Assembly (NCBI RefSeq): GCF_034190915.1
Contig: NW_026947545.1
Span: 806,001-870,000, forward strand
Reading direction: 5' to 3'
From: Cavia porcellus
Lineage: Eukaryota > Chordata > Mammalia > Rodentia > Caviidae
DNA length: 64,000 nt
Shown: one piece after another, positions 13,091 to 25,037 of the stretch
Layout of the letters: every line of letters begins with the position of its first letter
Position numbering within the stretch: the stretch's first letter is position 1
Program-made: the position numbers and the translations under genes
The notes under the pieces: model-generated
Told to the model about the DNA's origin: nothing
The model's database searches: none
What the model saw: the letters and a program-made list of their open reading frames with translations, nothing else

Positions 13091-16000
13091 GGACTGAATT
13101 AGGATAGGCAGTGAGTGGCAATGTAGGGTGGAGAAAAGCACCGCGGGGTTGTCACCATGCGGAGGTCAGGGAACATGCAGTGGCAATGTAGGATAGGTTT
13201 CTGAAAAACATCGCGGGGTGTTGTGCATTGTATGGGTGTGTAAAATTACATTCACTAGTAGGGTTGAGAAAAACATCACGGGGTGGTGTGAATCAGAGGG
13301 TCTGAATTAGGATAGGCAGTGAGTGGCAATGTAGGATGGAGAAAAGCACCGCGGGGTGGTCAGCATGTGGAGGTCAGGGAACATGCAGTGGCAATATAGG
13401 ATATGTTTCTGAAAAACATCGCGGGGTGGTGCGCATTGTATGGGTGTGTAACATTACATTCACTAGTAGGAGTGAGAAAAACATCGTGGGGTGGTGCGCA
13501 TTGTATGGGTGTGTAACATTACATTCACTAGTAGGATTGAGAAAAACATCACAGGGTGGTGTGAATCCGAGGGTCTGAATTAGGATAGGCTGTGAGTGGC
13601 AATGTAGGATGGAGAAAAGCAACGCGGGTTGGTCAGCTTGTGGAGGTCAGGGACCATGCCGTGGCAATGTAGGATAGGTTTCTGAAAAACATCTCGGGGT
13701 GGTGCGCATTGTATGGGTGTGTAAAATTACATTCACTAGTAGGAGTGAGAAAAACATCACGAGGTGGTGTGAATCGGAGGGTCTGAATTAGATTAGGCAG
13801 TGAGTGGCAATGTACGATGGAGAAACGCACCAAGGGGTAGTCAGCATGGGGATGTCAGGGAACATGCAGTGGCAATATAGGATAGGTTTCTGAAAGACAT
13901 CACGGGGTGGTGCGCATTGTATGGGTGTGTAACATTACATTCACTAGTAGGAGTGAGAAAATCATCACGGGCTGGTGTGAATCGGAGGGTCTGAATTAGG
14001 ATAGCCAGTGAGTTGCAATGTAGGATGGAGAAAAGAACCGCAGGGAGGTCAGCATGGGGAGGTCAGGGAACATGCAGTGGCAATGTAGGATAGGTTTCTG
14101 AAAAACATTGCGGGGTGGTGCGCATTGTATGGGTGTGTAACTTTACATTCAGTAGTACGAGTGAGAAAAACATCACGGGGTGGTGTGAATCGGAGGGACT
14201 GAATTAGGATAGGCAGTGAGTGGCAATATAGGATGGAGAAAAGCACAGCGGGGTGGTCATCATGGGGAGGTCAGAGAATCTGCATTGGCAATGTAGGATA
14301 GGTTTCTGAAAAACATCGCGGAGTGGTGCGCATTGTATGGGTGTGTAACATTACATTCACTAGTAGGAGTGAGAAAAAATCACGGGGTGGGTGAATCGGA
14401 GGGTCTGAATTAGGATAGGCAGTGAGTGGCAATGTAGGATGGAGAAAAGCACCGCGGGGTGGTCAGCATGGGCAGGTCAGGGAACATGCAGTGGCAATGT
14501 AGGATAGGTTTCTGAAAAACATCGCGGGGTGGGGCGCATTGTATGGGTGTGTAACATTATATTCACTAGTAGGAGTGAGAAAAACATCGTGGGGTGGTGC
14601 GCATTTTATGGGTGTGTAACATTACACTCACTATTAGGAGTGATAAAACATCACGGTTTGGTGTGAATCGGAGGGCCTGAAATAAGATAGGAAGTGAGTG
14701 GCAATGTAGGATGGAGAAAAGCACCACGGGGTGGTCAGAATGGGGAGGATAGGGAACATGCAGTGGCAATGTAGGATAGGTTTCTGAAAAACATCGCGGG
14801 GTGGTGCGCATTGTATTGGTGTGTAACATTACATTCACTAGTAGGAGTGAGAAAAACATCACGGGGTGGTGCACATTCTATTGGTGTGTAACATTAGATT
14901 CACTAGTAGGAGTGAGAAAAACATCACGGGGTGGTGCAAATCCGAGGGTCTGAATTAGGATAGGCAGTGAGTGGCAATGTAGGATGGAGAAAAACACCGT
15001 GGGTTGGGCAGCTTGTGGAGGTCAGGGGCCATGCAGTGGCAATGTAGGATAGGTTTCTGAAAAACATCTCGGTGTGGTGCGCATTGTATGGGTGTGTAAA
15101 ATTACATTCACTAGTAGGATTGAGAAAAACATCACGGGGTGGTGTGAATCGGAGGGTCTGAATTAGGATAGGCAGTGAGTGGCAATGTACGATGGAGAAA
15201 CGCACCAAGGGGTGGTCAGCATGGGGAGGTCAGGGAACATGCAGTGGCAATGTAGGATATGTTTCTGAAAAACATCGCGGGGTTGTGCACATTGTATGGG
15301 TGTGTAACATTACATTCACTAGTAGGAGTGGGAAAAACATCACGGGGTGGTGCGCATTGTAAGGGTGTGTAAAATTACATTCACTAGTAGGAGTGAGAAA
15401 AACATCGTGGGGTGGTGCGCATGGTATGTTTGCGTAACAATACATTCACTAGTAGGAGTGAGAAAAACATCACGGGGTGGTGTGAATCGGAGGGACTGAA
15501 TTAGGATAGGCAGTGAGTGGCAATGTAGGGTGGAGAAAAGCACCGCGGGGTTGTCACCATGCGGAGGTCAGGGAACATGCAGTGGCAATGTAGGATAGGT
15601 TTCTGAAAAACATCGCGGGGTGTTGTGCATTGTATGGGTGTGTAAAATTACATTCACTAGTAGGGTTGAGAAAAACATCACGGGGTGGTGTGAATCGGAG
15701 GGTCTGAATTAGATTAGGCAGTGAGTGGCAATGTACGATGGAGAAACGCAACAAGGGGTGGTCAGCATGGGCAGGTCAGGGAACGTGCAGTGGCAATGTA
15801 GGATAGGTTTCTGAAAAACATCGCGGGGTGGTGTGCATTGTATGGGTGTATAACATTACGTTCACTAGTAGGGGTGAGAAAAACATAACGGGGTGGTGTG
15901 AATTGGAGGGTCTGAATTAGGATAGGCAGTGAGTGGCAATGTAGGATGGAGAAAAGCACCGCTGGGTGGTCAGCATGGGGAGGTCAGGGAACATGCAGTG

Positions 16001-16575
16001 GCAATGTAGGATAGGTTTCTGAAAAACATCGCCGAGGGGTGCGCATTGCCTGTGTCTGTAACATTACATTCACTAGTAGGAGTGAGAAAAACATCATGGG
16101 GTGGTGTGAATAGGAGGGTCTGAATTAGGATAGGCAGTGAGTGGCAATGTAGGATGGAGAAAAGCACCGCGGGGTGGTCAGCATGGGGAGGTCAGGGGAC
16201 ATGCACTGGCAATGTAGGATAGGTTTCTGAAAAACATCGCAGTGTGGTGCGCATTGTATGGGTGTGTAACATTACATTCACTAGTAGGAGTGAGAAAAAC
16301 ATCACGGGATGGTGTGAATCGGAGGGTCTGAATTAGGATAGCCAGTGAGTTGCAATGTAGGATGGAGAAAAGAACCGCAGGGAGGTCAGCATGGGGAGGT
16401 CAGGGAACATGCAGTGGCAATGTAGGATAGGTTTCTGAAAAACATTGCGGGGTGGTGTGCATTGTATGGGTGTGTAACATTACATTCAGTAGTAGGAGTG
16501 AGAAAAACATCACAGGATGGTGGGAATCGGAGGGACTGAATTAGGATAGGCAGTGACTGGCAATATAGGATGGAG

Positions 16576-19287
16576 AAAAGCACCGCGGGGTGGTCAGCAT
16601 GGGGAGGTCAGGGAACATGCAGTGGCAATTTAGGATATGTTTCTGAAAAACATGGCGGGGTGGTGCGCATTGTAAGTGTGTGTAACATTACATTCTCTAG
16701 TAGGAGTGAGAAAAAATATCACGGGGTGTTGTGAATCGGAAGGTCTGAATTAGGATAGGCAGTGAGTGGCATTGTAGGGTGGAGAAAAGCACCGCGGGGT
16801 GGTCACCATGGGGAGGTCATGGAACATGCAGTGGCAATGTAGGATAGGTTTCTGAAAAACATCGCGTGGTGGTGTGCATTGTATGGGTGTGTAAAATTAC
16901 ATTCACAAGTAGGGGTGGGAAAAACATCACGGGGTGGTATGAATCGGATGGTCTGAATTAGGATAGGCAGTGAGTGGCAATGTAAGATGGAGAAAAGCAC
17001 CGCGGGGTGGTCACCATGGGGAGGTCAGGGAACATGCAGTGGCAATGTAGGATAGGTTTCTGAAAAACATCGCAGAGTGGTTCGCATTGCCTGTGTCTGT
17101 AACATTACATTCACTAGTAGGAGTGAGAAAAACATCATGGGGTGGTGTGAATAGGAGGGTCTGAATTAGGATACGCAGTGAGTGGCAATGTAGGATGGAG
17201 AAAAGCACCGCGGGGTGGTCAGCATGGGGAGGTCAGGGGACATGCAGTGGCAATGTAGGATAGGTTTCTGAAAAACATCGCAGTGTGGTGCGCATTGTAT
17301 GGGTGTGTAACATTACATTCACTAGTAGGAGTGAGAAAAACATCGCGGGGTGTTGCGCATTGCATGGGTGTGTAAAATTACATTCACTATTAGGAGTGAG
17401 AAAAACATCACGGGCTGGTGTGAATCGGAGGGTCTGAATTAGGATAGCCAGTGAGTTGCAATTTGGATGGAGAAAAGCACCGCAGGGAGGTCAGCATGGG
17501 GAGGTCAGGGAACATGCAGTGGCAATGTAGGATAGCTTTCAGAAAAACATCACTGGGTGGTGCGCATTGTATGGGTGTGTAACATTAAATTCACTAGTAG
17601 GAGTGAGAAAAACATCACGGGTTGGTGTGAATCGGATGGTCTGAATTAGAATAGGCAGTGAGTGGCAATGTAGGATGGAGAAAAGCACTGTGGCGTGGTC
17701 AGCATGGGGAGGTCAGGGAACATGCAGTGGCAATGTAGGATAGGTTTCTGAAAAACATCGCGGGGTGGTGCGCATTGTATGGGTGTGTAACATTATATTC
17801 ACTAGTAGGAGTGAGAAAAAACATCACGGGGTGGTGTGAATAGGAGGGTCTGAATTAGTATAGGCAGTGAGTGGCAATGTAGGATGGAGAAAAGGACCGC
17901 GGTTTGGTCAGCATGGGGAGGTCACGGAATATGAAGTGGCAATGTAGGATAGGTTTCCGAAAAACATCGCGGGGTGGTGCGCATTGTATGGGTGTGTAAC
18001 ATTAAATTCACTAGCACGAGGGAGAAAAACATCACGGGGTGGTGTGAATCGGAGGGTCTGAATTAGGATAGGCAGTGAGTGGCAATGTACGATGGAGAAA
18101 ACCACGGCGGGTTGGTCAGCATGGAGAGGTCAGGGAACATGCAGTGGCAATGTAGGATAGGTTTCTGAAAAACATCGCGGGGTGTTGCGCATTGTATGGG
18201 TGTGTAACATTACATTCACTAGTAGGAGTGAGAAAAACATCACGGGGTTTAGCGCATTGTATTGGTGTGTAACATTACATTCACTAGTAGGAGTGAGAAA
18301 AACATCACGGGGTGGTGTGAATCTGAGGGTCTGAATTAGATAGGCAGTGAGTGGCAATGTAGGCTGGAGAAAAGCACCGCGGGGTGGTCAGCATGGGGAG
18401 GTCAGGGAACATGCAGTGGCACTGTAGGATAAGTTTCTGAATAACATCGCCGAGTGGTGCGCATTGCATGTGTGTGTAACATTACATTCACTAGTAGGAG
18501 TGAGAAAAACATCACGGGGTGGTGTGAATCGGAGGGTCTGAATTAGGATAGGCTGTGAGCGGCAATGTAGGATGGAGAAAAGCACCGTCGGGTGGTCAGC
18601 ATGTGGAGGTCAGGGAACATGCAGTGGCAAGGTAGGATATGTTTCTGAAAAACATTGCGGGGTGGGGCGCATTGTATGGGTGTGTAACATTATATTCACT
18701 AGTAGGAGTGAGAAAAACATCGTGGGGTGGTGCGCATTTTATGGGTGTGTAACATTACACTCACTATTAGGAGTGATAAAACATCACGGTTTGGTGTGAA
18801 TCGGAGGTCCTGAAATAAGATAGGAAGTGAGTGGCAATGTAGGATGGAGAAAAGCACCACGGGGTGGTCAGAATGGGGAGGACAGGGAACATGCAGTGGC
18901 AATGTAGGATAGGATTCTGAAAAACATCGCGGGGTGGTGCGCATTGTATGGGTGTGTAACATTACATTCACTAGTAGGAGTGACAAAAACATCACGGGGT
19001 GGTGCACATTGTATTGGTGTGTAACATTAGATTCACTAGTAGGATTGAGAAAAACATCACGGGGTGGTGCGAATCCGAGGGTCTGAATTAGGATAGGCAG
19101 TGAGTGGCAATGTAGGATGGAGAAAAACACCGTGGGTTGGGCAGCTTGTGGAGGTCAGGGGCCATGCAGTGGCAATGTAGGATAGGTTTCTGAAAAACAT
19201 CTCGGTGTGGTGCGCATTGTATGGGTGTGTAAAATTACATTCACTAGTAGGAGTGAGAAAAACATCACGGGGTGGTGTGAATCGGAG
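16576..19287 (+). repeat. Internal segment of domain 2 unit, right half
   Basis: This is the partner of 10378-13090. Differences include AATTTAGG for AATTAAGG near 16630, GTCACGGAATATG for GTCAGGGAACATG near 17925, and a lost base in the A part near 18340. A third, shorter relative of part of this block lies at about 14504-15144 (offset 2,064 bp from 12440-13080), showing repeated reuse of the same monomer groups. Confidence 0.84.
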
Positions 19288-20915
19288 GGTCTGAATTAGG
19301 ATAGGCAGTGAGTGGCAATGTACGATGGAGAAACGCACCAAGGGGTGGTCAGCATGGGGAGGTCAGGGAACATGCAGTGGCAATGTAGGATAGGTTTCTG
19401 AAAAACATCACGGGGTGGTGCGCATTGAATGGGTGTCTAACATTACACTCACTAGTAGGAGTGAGAAAAACATCACGGGCTGGTGTGAATCGGAGGGTCT
19501 GAAATAGGATAGTCAGTGAGTTGCAATGTAGGATGGAGAAAAGCACCGCAGGGAGGTCAGCATGGGGAGGTCAGGGAACATGCAATGGCAATGTAGGATA
19601 GGTTTCTGAAAAACATTGCTGGGTGGTGCGCATTGTATGGGTGTGTAACATTACATTCACTAGTAGGAGTGAGAAAAACATCAGGAGGTGGTGTGGATCG
19701 GAGGGTCTGAATTAGGATAGGCCGTGAGTGGCAATGTAGGATGGAGAAAAGCACCGCGGGTTGGTCAGTATGTAGAGGTCAGGGAACATGCAGTGGCAAT
19801 GTAGGATAGGTTTCTGAAAAACATCGCGGGGTGGTGCGCATTTTATGGGTGTCTAAAATTACATTCTCTTGTAGGAGTGAGAAAAACATCACGGGGTGGT
19901 GCGCATTGTATGGGTGTGTAACATTACATTCACTAGTAGGAGTGAGAAAAACATCACGGGGTGGTGTGAATCTGAGTATCTGAGTTAGATAGGCAGTGAG
20001 TTGCAGTGTAGGATGGAGAAAAGCACCGTGGGGTGGTCAGCATGGGGAGGTCAGGGAACATGCAGTGGCAATATAGGATAGGTTTCTGAAAAACATCGCG
20101 GGGTGGTGTGCATTGTATGGGTGTGTAACATTACATTCACTAGTACGAGTGAGAAAAACATCACGGGGTGGTGTGAATCTGAGGGTCTGATTTAGGATAG
20201 GCAGTGAGTGGCAATGTAGGATGGAGAAAAGCACCGCGGGGTGGTCAGCATGGGCACATCAGGGAACATGCAGTGGCAATGCAGGATAGGTTTCGGAAAA
20301 ACATCGCGGGGTGGTGCTCATTATATGGGTGTTTAAGATTACATTCACTAGTAGGGGTGAGAAAAACATCACGGGGTGGTGCGCATTGTATGTGTGTGTA
20401 ACGTTACATTCACTAATAGGAGAGAGAAAAACATCACCTGGTGGTGTGAATCTGAGGGTCTGAATTAGGATAGGCAGTGAGTGGCAATGTAGGATGGAGA
20501 AAAGCACCGCGGGATGGTCAGCATTGGCAGGTCAGGGAACATGCAGTGGCAACGTAGGATAGGTTTCTGAAAAACATCGCGGGCTGGTGCGCATTGTATG
20601 GGTGTGTAACATTACATTCACTAGTAGGAGTGAGAAAAACATCACGGGATGGTGTGAATCGGAGGGTCTGAATTAGGATAGCCAGTGAGTTGCAATGTAG
20701 GATGGAGAAAAGAACCGCAGGGAGGTCAGCATGGGGAGGTCAGGGAACATTCAGTGGCAATGTAGGATAGGTTTCTGAAAAACATTGTGGGGTGGTGCGC
20801 ATTGTATGGGTGTGTAACATTACATTCTGTAGTAGGAGTGAGAAAAACATCACGGGGTGGTGTGAATCGGAGGGTCTGAATTAGGATAGGCAGTGAGTGG
20901 CAATGTAGGATGGAG

Positions 20916-21254
20916 AAAAGCACCACGGGGTGGTCAGCATGGGGAGTTCAGGGAACATGCAGTGGCAATGTAGGTTAGGTTTCAGAAAAACATCACGGGG
21001 TAGTGTGTATTGTATGGGTGTGTAACATTACATTCTCTAGTAGGAGTGAGAAAAACATCGTGGGGTGGTGTGCATTTTATGGGTGTGTAACATTACATTC
21101 ACTAGTAGGAGTGAGAAAAACATCGTGGGGTGGTGTGCATTTTATGGGTGTGTAACATTACATTCTCTAGTAGGAGTGAGAAAAAACATCACGGGGTGTT
21201 GTGAATCGGAGGGTCTGAATTAGGATAGGCAGTGAGTGGCAATGTAGCGTGGAG
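20916..21254 (+). repeat. Triple-C monomer (339 bp), second type
   Basis: B starts at 20916 and the next B at 21255. Three C units follow B, and the following A has one extra base in its A-tract (GAGAAAAAACATC), giving 339 bp. Two of the C copies read GTGTGCATTTTATGGG, unlike the triple-C type at 1654, so this trio arose separately. It is conserved at 34404-34742 in the second domain 2 copy. Confidence 0.9.
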
Positions 21255-23300
21255 AAAAGCACCGCGGGGTGGTCACCATGGGGAGGTCAGGGAACATGCA
21301 GTGGCAATGTAGGATAGGTTTCTCAAAAACATCGCAGGGTGGTGTGCATTGTATGGGTGTGTAACATTACATTCACTAGTAGGGGTGAGAAAAACATCAC
21401 AGGGTGGTGTGAATCGGAGGGACTGAATTAGGATAGGCAGTGAGTGGCAATATAGGATGGAGAAAAGCACAGCGGGGTGGTCAGCATGGGGAGGTCAGGG
21501 AAGATGCATAGGCAATGTAGGATAGGTTTCTGAAAAACATCGCGCAGTGGTGCGCATTGTATGGGTGTGTAACATTACATTCACTAGTAGGAGTGAGAAA
21601 AACATCACGGGGTGGGTGAATCAGAGGGTCTGAATTAGGATAGGCTTTGAGTGGCAATGTAGGATGGAGAAAAGCACCGCGGGGTGGTCAGCATGGGGAG
21701 GTCAGGGAACATGCAGTGGCAATGTAGGGTAGGTTTCTGAAAAACATCACGGGGTGGTGTGCATTGTATGGGTGTGTAACATTGCATTCACTAGTAGGAG
21801 TGAGAAAAACATCGTGGGGTGGTGCGCATTTTATGGGTGTGTAACATTACATTCACTAGTAGGAGTGAGAAAAACATCACGGGGTGGTGTGAATCGGAGG
21901 GACTGAATTAGGATAGGCAGTGAGTGGCAATATAGGATGGAGAAAAGCACCGCGGTGTGGTCAGCATGGGGAGGTCAGGGAACATGCAGTGGCAATTAAG
22001 GATATGTTTCTGAAAAACATGGCGGGGTGGTGCGCATTGTAAGGGTGTGTAACATTACATTCTCTAGTAGGAGTGAGAAAAAACATCACGGGGTGTTGTG
22101 AATCGGAAGGTCTGAATTAGGATAGGCAGTGAGTGGCAATGTAGGGTGGAGAAAAGCACCGCGGGGTGGTCACCATGGGGAGGTCAGGGAACATGCAGTG
22201 GCAATGTAGGATAGGTTTCTGAAAAACATCGTGTGGTGGTGTGCATTGTATGGGTGTGTAAAATTACATTCACAAGTAGGGGTGAGAAAAACATCACGGG
22301 GTGGTGTGAATCGGATGGTGTGAATTAGGATAGGCAGTGAGTGGCAATGTAAGATGGAGAAAAGCATCGCGGGGTGGTCACCATGGGGAGGTCAGGGAAC
22401 ATGCAGTGGCAATGTAGGATAGGTTTCTGAAAAACATCGCATAGTGGTTCGCATTGCCTGTGTCTGTAACATTACATTCACTAGCAGGATTGAGAAAAAC
22501 ATCATGGGGTGGTGTGAATAGGAGGGTCTGAATTAGGATACGCAGTGAGTGGCAATGTAGGATGGAGAAAAGCACCGCGGGGTGGTCAGCATGGAGAGGT
22601 CAGGGGACATGCACTGGCAATGTAGGATAGGTTTCTGAAAAACATCGCAGTGTGGCGCGCATTGTATGGGTGTGTAACATTACATTCACTAGTAGGAGTG
22701 AGAAAAACATCGCGGGGTGTTGCGCATTGCATGGGTGTGTAAAATTACATTCACTATTAGGAGTGAGAAAAACATCATGGGCTGGTGTGAATCGGAGGGT
22801 CTGAATTAGTATAGCCAGTGAGTTCCAATTTGGATGGAGAAAAGCACCGCAGGGAGGTCAGCATGGGGAGGTCAGGGAACATGCAGTGGCAATGTAGGAT
22901 AGCTTTCAGAAAAACATCACGGGGTGGTGCGCATTGTATGGGTGTGTAACATTAAATTCACTAGTAGGAGTGAGAAAAACATCACGGGTTGGTGTGAATC
23001 GGATGGTCTGAATTAGAATAGGCAGTGAGTGGCAATGTAGGATGGAGAAAAGCACTGTGGCGTGGTCAGCATGGGGAGGTCAGGGAACATGCAGTGGCAA
23101 TGTAGGATAGGTTTCTGAAAAACATCGCGGGGTGGTGCGCATTGTATGGGTGTGTAACATTATATTCACTAGTAGGAGTGAGAAAAAACATCACGGGGTG
23201 GTGTGAATAGGAGGGTCTGAATTAGTATAGGCAGTGAGTGGCAATGTAGGATGGAGAAAAGGACCGCGGTTTGGTCAGCATGGGGAGGTCAGGGAACATG

Positions 23301-23493
23301 CAGTGGCAATTTAGGATATGTTTCTGAAAAACATGGCGGGGTGGTGCGCATTGTAAGGGTGTGTAACATTACATTCTCTAGTAGGAGTGAGAAAAAACAT
23401 CACGGGGTGTTGTGAATCGGAAGGTCTGAATTAGGATAGGCAGTGAGTGGCAATGTAGGGTGGAGAAAAGCACCGCGGGGTGGTCACCATGGG
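23301..23493 (+). repeat. Monomer-sized conversion patch in domain 2 copy 2
   Basis: Copy 1 has the AACATGAAGTGG monomer with CTAGCACGAGGGAG at the equivalent place (from about 11735). Here the sequence switches to a different type: AATTTAGGATATG, ACATGGCGGGG, TGTAAGGGTG, TTCTCTAGTAGG, then GTAGGGTGGAG and TCACCATGG. That type belongs to the 209-bp monomer at 10378, 16576 and 21943. Both flanks return to the copy 1 pattern, so one monomer was replaced without disturbing its neighbours. This is the signature of gene conversion or a double exchange. Confidence 0.82.
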
Positions 23494-24699
23494 GAGGTCA
23501 GGGAACATGCAGTGGCAATGTAGGATAGGTTTCTGAAAAACATCGCGGGGTGTTGCGCATTGTATGGGTGTGTAACATTACATTCACTAGTAGGAGTGAG
23601 AAAAACATCACGGGGTTTAGCGCATTGTATTGGTGTGTAACATTACATTCACTAGTAGGAGTGAGAAAAACATCACGGGGTGGTGTGAATCTGAGGGTCT
23701 GAATTAGGTTAGGCAGTGAGTGGCAATGTAGGCTGGAGAAAAGCACAGCGGGGTGGTCAGCATGGGGAGGTCAGGGAACATGCAGTGGCACTGTAGGATA
23801 AGTTTCTGAAAAACATCGCCAAGTGGTGCGAATTTCATGTGTGTGTAACATTACATTCACTAGTAGGAGTGAGAAAAACATCACGGGGTGGTGTGAATCG
23901 GAGGGTCTGAATTAGGATAGGCAGTGAGCGGCAATGTAGGATGGAGAAAAGCAGCGTGGGGTGGTCAGCATGTGGAGGTCAGGGAACATGCAGTGGCAAG
24001 GTAGGATATGTTTATGAAAAACATCGCGGGGTGGGGCGCATTGTATGGGTGTGTAACATTATATTCACTAGTAGGAGTGAGAAAAACATCGTGGGGTGGT
24101 GCGCATTTTATGGGTGTGTAACATTACACTCACTATTAGGAGTGATAAAACATCACGGTTTGGTGTGAATCGGAGGGCCTGAAATAAGATAGGAAATGAG
24201 TGGCAATGTAGGATGGAGAAAAGCACCACGGGGTGGTCAGAATGGGGAGGACAGGGAACATGCAGTGGCAATGTAGGATAGGTTTCTGAAAAACATCGCG
24301 GGGTGGTGCGCATTGTATGGGTGTGTAACATTACATTCACTAGTAGGAGTGAGAAAAACATCACGGGGTGGTGCACATTGTATTGGTGTGTAACATTAGA
24401 TTCACTAGTAGGAGTGAGAAAAACATCACGGGGTGGTGCGAATCTGAGGGTCTGAATTAGGATAGGCAGTGAGTGGCAATGTAGGATGGAGAAAAACACC
24501 GTGGGTTGGGCAGCTTTTGGAGGTCAGGGGCCATGCAGTGGCAATGTAGGATAGGTTTCTGAAAAACATCTCGGTGTGGTGCGCATTGTATGGGTGTGTA
24601 AAATTACATTCACTAGTAGGAGTGAGAAAAACATCACGGGGTGGTGTGAATCGGAGGGTCTGAATTAGGATAGGCAGTGAGTGGCAATGTACGATGGAG

Positions 24700-25037
24700 A
24701 AACGCACCAAGGGGTGGTCAGCATGGGGAGGTCAGGGAACATGCAGTGGCAATGTAGGATATGTTTCTGAAAAACATCGCGGGGTGGTGCACATTGTATG
24801 GGTGTGTAACATTACATTCACTAGTAGGAGTGAGAAAAACATCATGGGGTGGTGCGCATTGTAAGGGTGTGTAAAATTACATTCACTAGTAGGAGTGAGA
24901 AAAACATCGTGGGGTGGTGCGCATGGTATGTTTGTGTAACAATACATTCACTAGTAGGAGTGAGAAAAACATCACGGGGTGGTGTGAATCGGAGGGACTG
25001 AATTAGGATAGGCAGTGAGTGGCAATGTAGGGTGGAG
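24700..25037 (+). repeat. Triple-C monomer present in copy 2 but absent from copy 1
   Basis: This 338-bp ABCCC monomer has the same three C variants as 1654-1991. In copy 1 the flanking monomers are fused: the monomer 12926-13133 starts like the one at 24492 and ends like the A part at 24965-25037 (GGGACTG, GTAGGGTGGAG). Because the intact order also occurs at 14990-15535, a 338-bp deletion in copy 1 is the simpler explanation than an insertion here. Confidence 0.86.

Larger units (their letters stand above)
10378..21942 (+). repeat. Domain 2 HOR, copy 1 (50 monomers, 11,565 bp)
   Basis: The monomer at 10378 (AGCACCGCGGTGTGG followed by AATTAAGGATATG) recurs at 21943, giving a period of 11,565 bp. 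I counted 50 monomers whose lengths sum to this value: 209, 208, 208, 272, 208, 209, 208, 273 and so on, with 338- and 339-bp triple-C members. The order of marker monomers then repeats from 21943 with scattered single-base differences, for example TGTAAAACATGG near 10447 against TGAAAAACATGG near 22012. Fifty monomers is a very long HOR, and this one is itself composite. Confidence 0.9.
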
